Assembly: GCA_036401195.1 (NCBI GenBank)
Contig: DASWVQ010000106.1
Location: 1-42,291, forward strand
DNA from: JACDHQ01 sp036401195
GTDB lineage: Bacteria; Gemmatimonadota; Gemmatimonadetes; Gemmatimonadales; Gemmatimonadaceae
Reading direction: 5' to 3'
DNA: 42,291 nt
The translations under genes and the position numbers were made by a program. The notes under the pieces were generated by a model, which worked only from the letters and a program-made list of their open reading frames with translations, had not been told where the DNA came from and did no database searches. Below, piece by piece: positions 41,167 to 42,291 of the stretch; position 1 is the first letter of the stretch; every line of letters begins with the position of its first letter.

Positions 41167-42291
41167 AGAGAAGCTCGCCCGCCGCTTCGCGGAGCGCGTC
41201 GCCGGCGGCGCGGCGCAGCCCGGGTTCCCGGGGAGCGACTGGGGCGCGCCGCGCGAGCGCGGGGTGCACGCCGCTTCGGGGCTGGGGGCGATCGGCATCG
41301 AGTCGGAGTTCAGCGTCTTCCTCGATGGGCAGCCGGTGAAGCCGGAGGACGTCTTCGGCAGCCCCACCGCCATCGTGCGCGACCGCATGATGCACCGCAC
41401 GGGGCGCTCGTATCACCTCCCCACCGGGACCGCCGTCTACTTCGACACGGGGGTGATCGAGCTGGCGACGCCGATGATCGAGCTCGCCCCGTCGTGCGCG
41501 GCGCGCGCGGGGCGTTCCCTCTGGGAGGGGATCCTCTACCTGCGGGAGGAGCTCGACCACTGGGAGCGTCGCCATGGGCGCGAGGTGCAGCTCGCGGGGT
41601 TCAGCACGCACTACAACGTCTCCTACGACATCCCCAGGGCCGAGCAGACGCGCGACCGCAACCCGTGGACGCTCGCGGTGCTGATGACGCACCTGCTGGC
41701 GATCCCCGTGATGCTGCTGGCGGCGAACCGCCGCTCCACCGGGATCGGCGCGCGGCCGCGCCCCAACCGGCTGGAGATCACCGCGGACTTCACCCCCGAC
41801 GCCGCCCTCATGATCGCCACCGCCACCCTCATCGTGGGGGTGCTGCGCGAGGTCATGACCTGGCCCGCCTACCGCGTGGAGGAGCTGGCCCGCCGCGGGC
41901 TGCCGATGTTGCGCGACTTCACCCCGGTGCCGCACAGCTCGCGCAAGGGGTGGGTGGCGAAGCACAGCTGTTACGAGCGGAATCCCTTCACCACCGACGT
42001 GGACGACGCGGTCTGGACCACGACCGATGGGGAGCGGCTCTCCCTCCGCCAGTTCGGCGCGCGCGTGGTGCACCATTTCCGCGGGGCCCTCGAGCGGTAC
42101 GGCGATCCGCGCTCCCTGCGCCTCATCGACGCGGTGATGGAGCGACGCCGGCTCTCCCTCCTCGAGCTGGCGGACCGCCCCGCGAGCTACGACGACGTGG
42201 GGCGCGCCTGCCGGTGGGACGACCTCTTCCCCGAGGGGGAGCTGACCCGTTCGCGCTACGAGCGGGTGGTGCGGCGCACCGTGTCGCGCGA
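41153..42291 (+). CDS. Carboxylate-amine ligase-like (GCS2-type) protein, partial
   Basis: An open frame of 379 codons that runs off the window, starting at ATG 41153 after an AGGAGGG site and overlapping the previous gene by 14 bases. Near the N-terminus GAIGIESEFSVFLDGQPV recalls the GxExEF strand of glutamate-cysteine ligase and glutamine-synthetase-type enzymes; the downstream TGVIELATP, a RAGRSLWEGIL helix and RPNRLEITADFTPD also fit that fold. Family level is tentative. Its place in an operon with a beta-lactamase-fold protein and an M15-type peptidase suggests a role in cell-wall or peptide amide chemistry, as inference. The C-terminus is missing, so the length cannot be compared. Confidence 0.6.
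   Translation, partial: MSRRKEKLARRFAERVAGGAAQPGFPGSDWGAPRERGVHAASGLGAIGIESEFSVFLDGQPVKPEDVFGSPTAIVRDRMMHRTGRSYHLPTGTAVYFDTGVIELATPMIELAPSCAARAGRSLWEGILYLREELDHWERRHGREVQLAGFSTHYNVSYDIPRAEQTRDRNPWTLAVLMTHLLAIPVMLLAANRRSTGIGARPRPNRLEITADFTPDAALMIATATLIVGVLREVMTWPAYRVEELARRGLPMLRDFTPVPHSSRKGWVAKHSCYERNPFTTDVDDAVWTTTDGERLSLRQFGARVVHHFRGALERYGDPRSLRLIDAVMERRRLSLLELADRPASYDDVGRACRWDDLFPEGELTRSRYERVVRRTVSR

Overview
The window is a GC-rich chromosomal segment of about 42 kb. It has short intergenic gaps, many ATGA/TGATG start-stop overlaps, many secreted proteins and lipoproteins, and a large two-component and sigma-factor content. Gene content and style (S9 and M1 peptidases, Ig-like plus DUF3494 protein, OmpA-type protein, NirK, XoxF, intergenic hairpin elements) suggest a soil or freshwater Gemmatimonadota-like bacterium. 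That is an inference; no rRNA gene is present to confirm it.

Layout. (1) 81-7707 is a signalling block: a sigma-54 response regulator, a FliA/WhiG-type sigma factor, a REC/HD-GYP response regulator, a degenerate histidine-kinase-like protein divergent from an intact one, a small secreted protein and a PAS hybrid kinase. (2) 7738-15047 is a nitrogen-oxide island: MarR regulator and copper nitrite reductase (nirK), a nitronate monooxygenase, a DUF59/DUF542/cupin operon, a CRP/FNR-family regulator, a NnrS-like membrane protein and two DUF2249 proteins. Two matching CRP-type sites precede the regulator and the membrane protein. (3) 15604-19785 holds a Tat-exported aminotransferase-fold protein, a secreted beta-sandwich protein and an M1 peptidase. 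(4) 19983-28392 is the highlight: nine tightly packed genes encoding heme-copper oxidase subunits I, III and II (II fused to cytochrome c), two more cytochromes c, a lanthanide-type methanol dehydrogenase (xoxF) with its XoxJ binding protein, and two accessory proteins, closed by a hairpin. It reads as a complete route from methanol to cytochrome c to O2. (5) 28677-32982 encodes an atypical LuxR-type regulator, a repeat-rich surface protein, an OmpA-like protein and an orphan IS3-type OrfA. (6) 33124-42291 holds a DPP-IV-like peptidase, tRNA-Lys(UUU) abutting a homing-endonuclease-like ORF, secreted proteins of unknown role, and a cell-wall-flavoured trio (beta-lactamase-fold, M15-like peptidase, carboxylate-amine-ligase-like protein) cut by the window end.

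A recurring theme is the non-coding DNA. Gaps at 1485-1996, 10951-11432, 15048-15603, 19786-19982, 32983-33123 and 38639-38964 are filled with long or nested inverted repeats of at least four unrelated sequence families, some with compensatory changes or inverted duplication, resembling REP/BIME or MITE-type elements.
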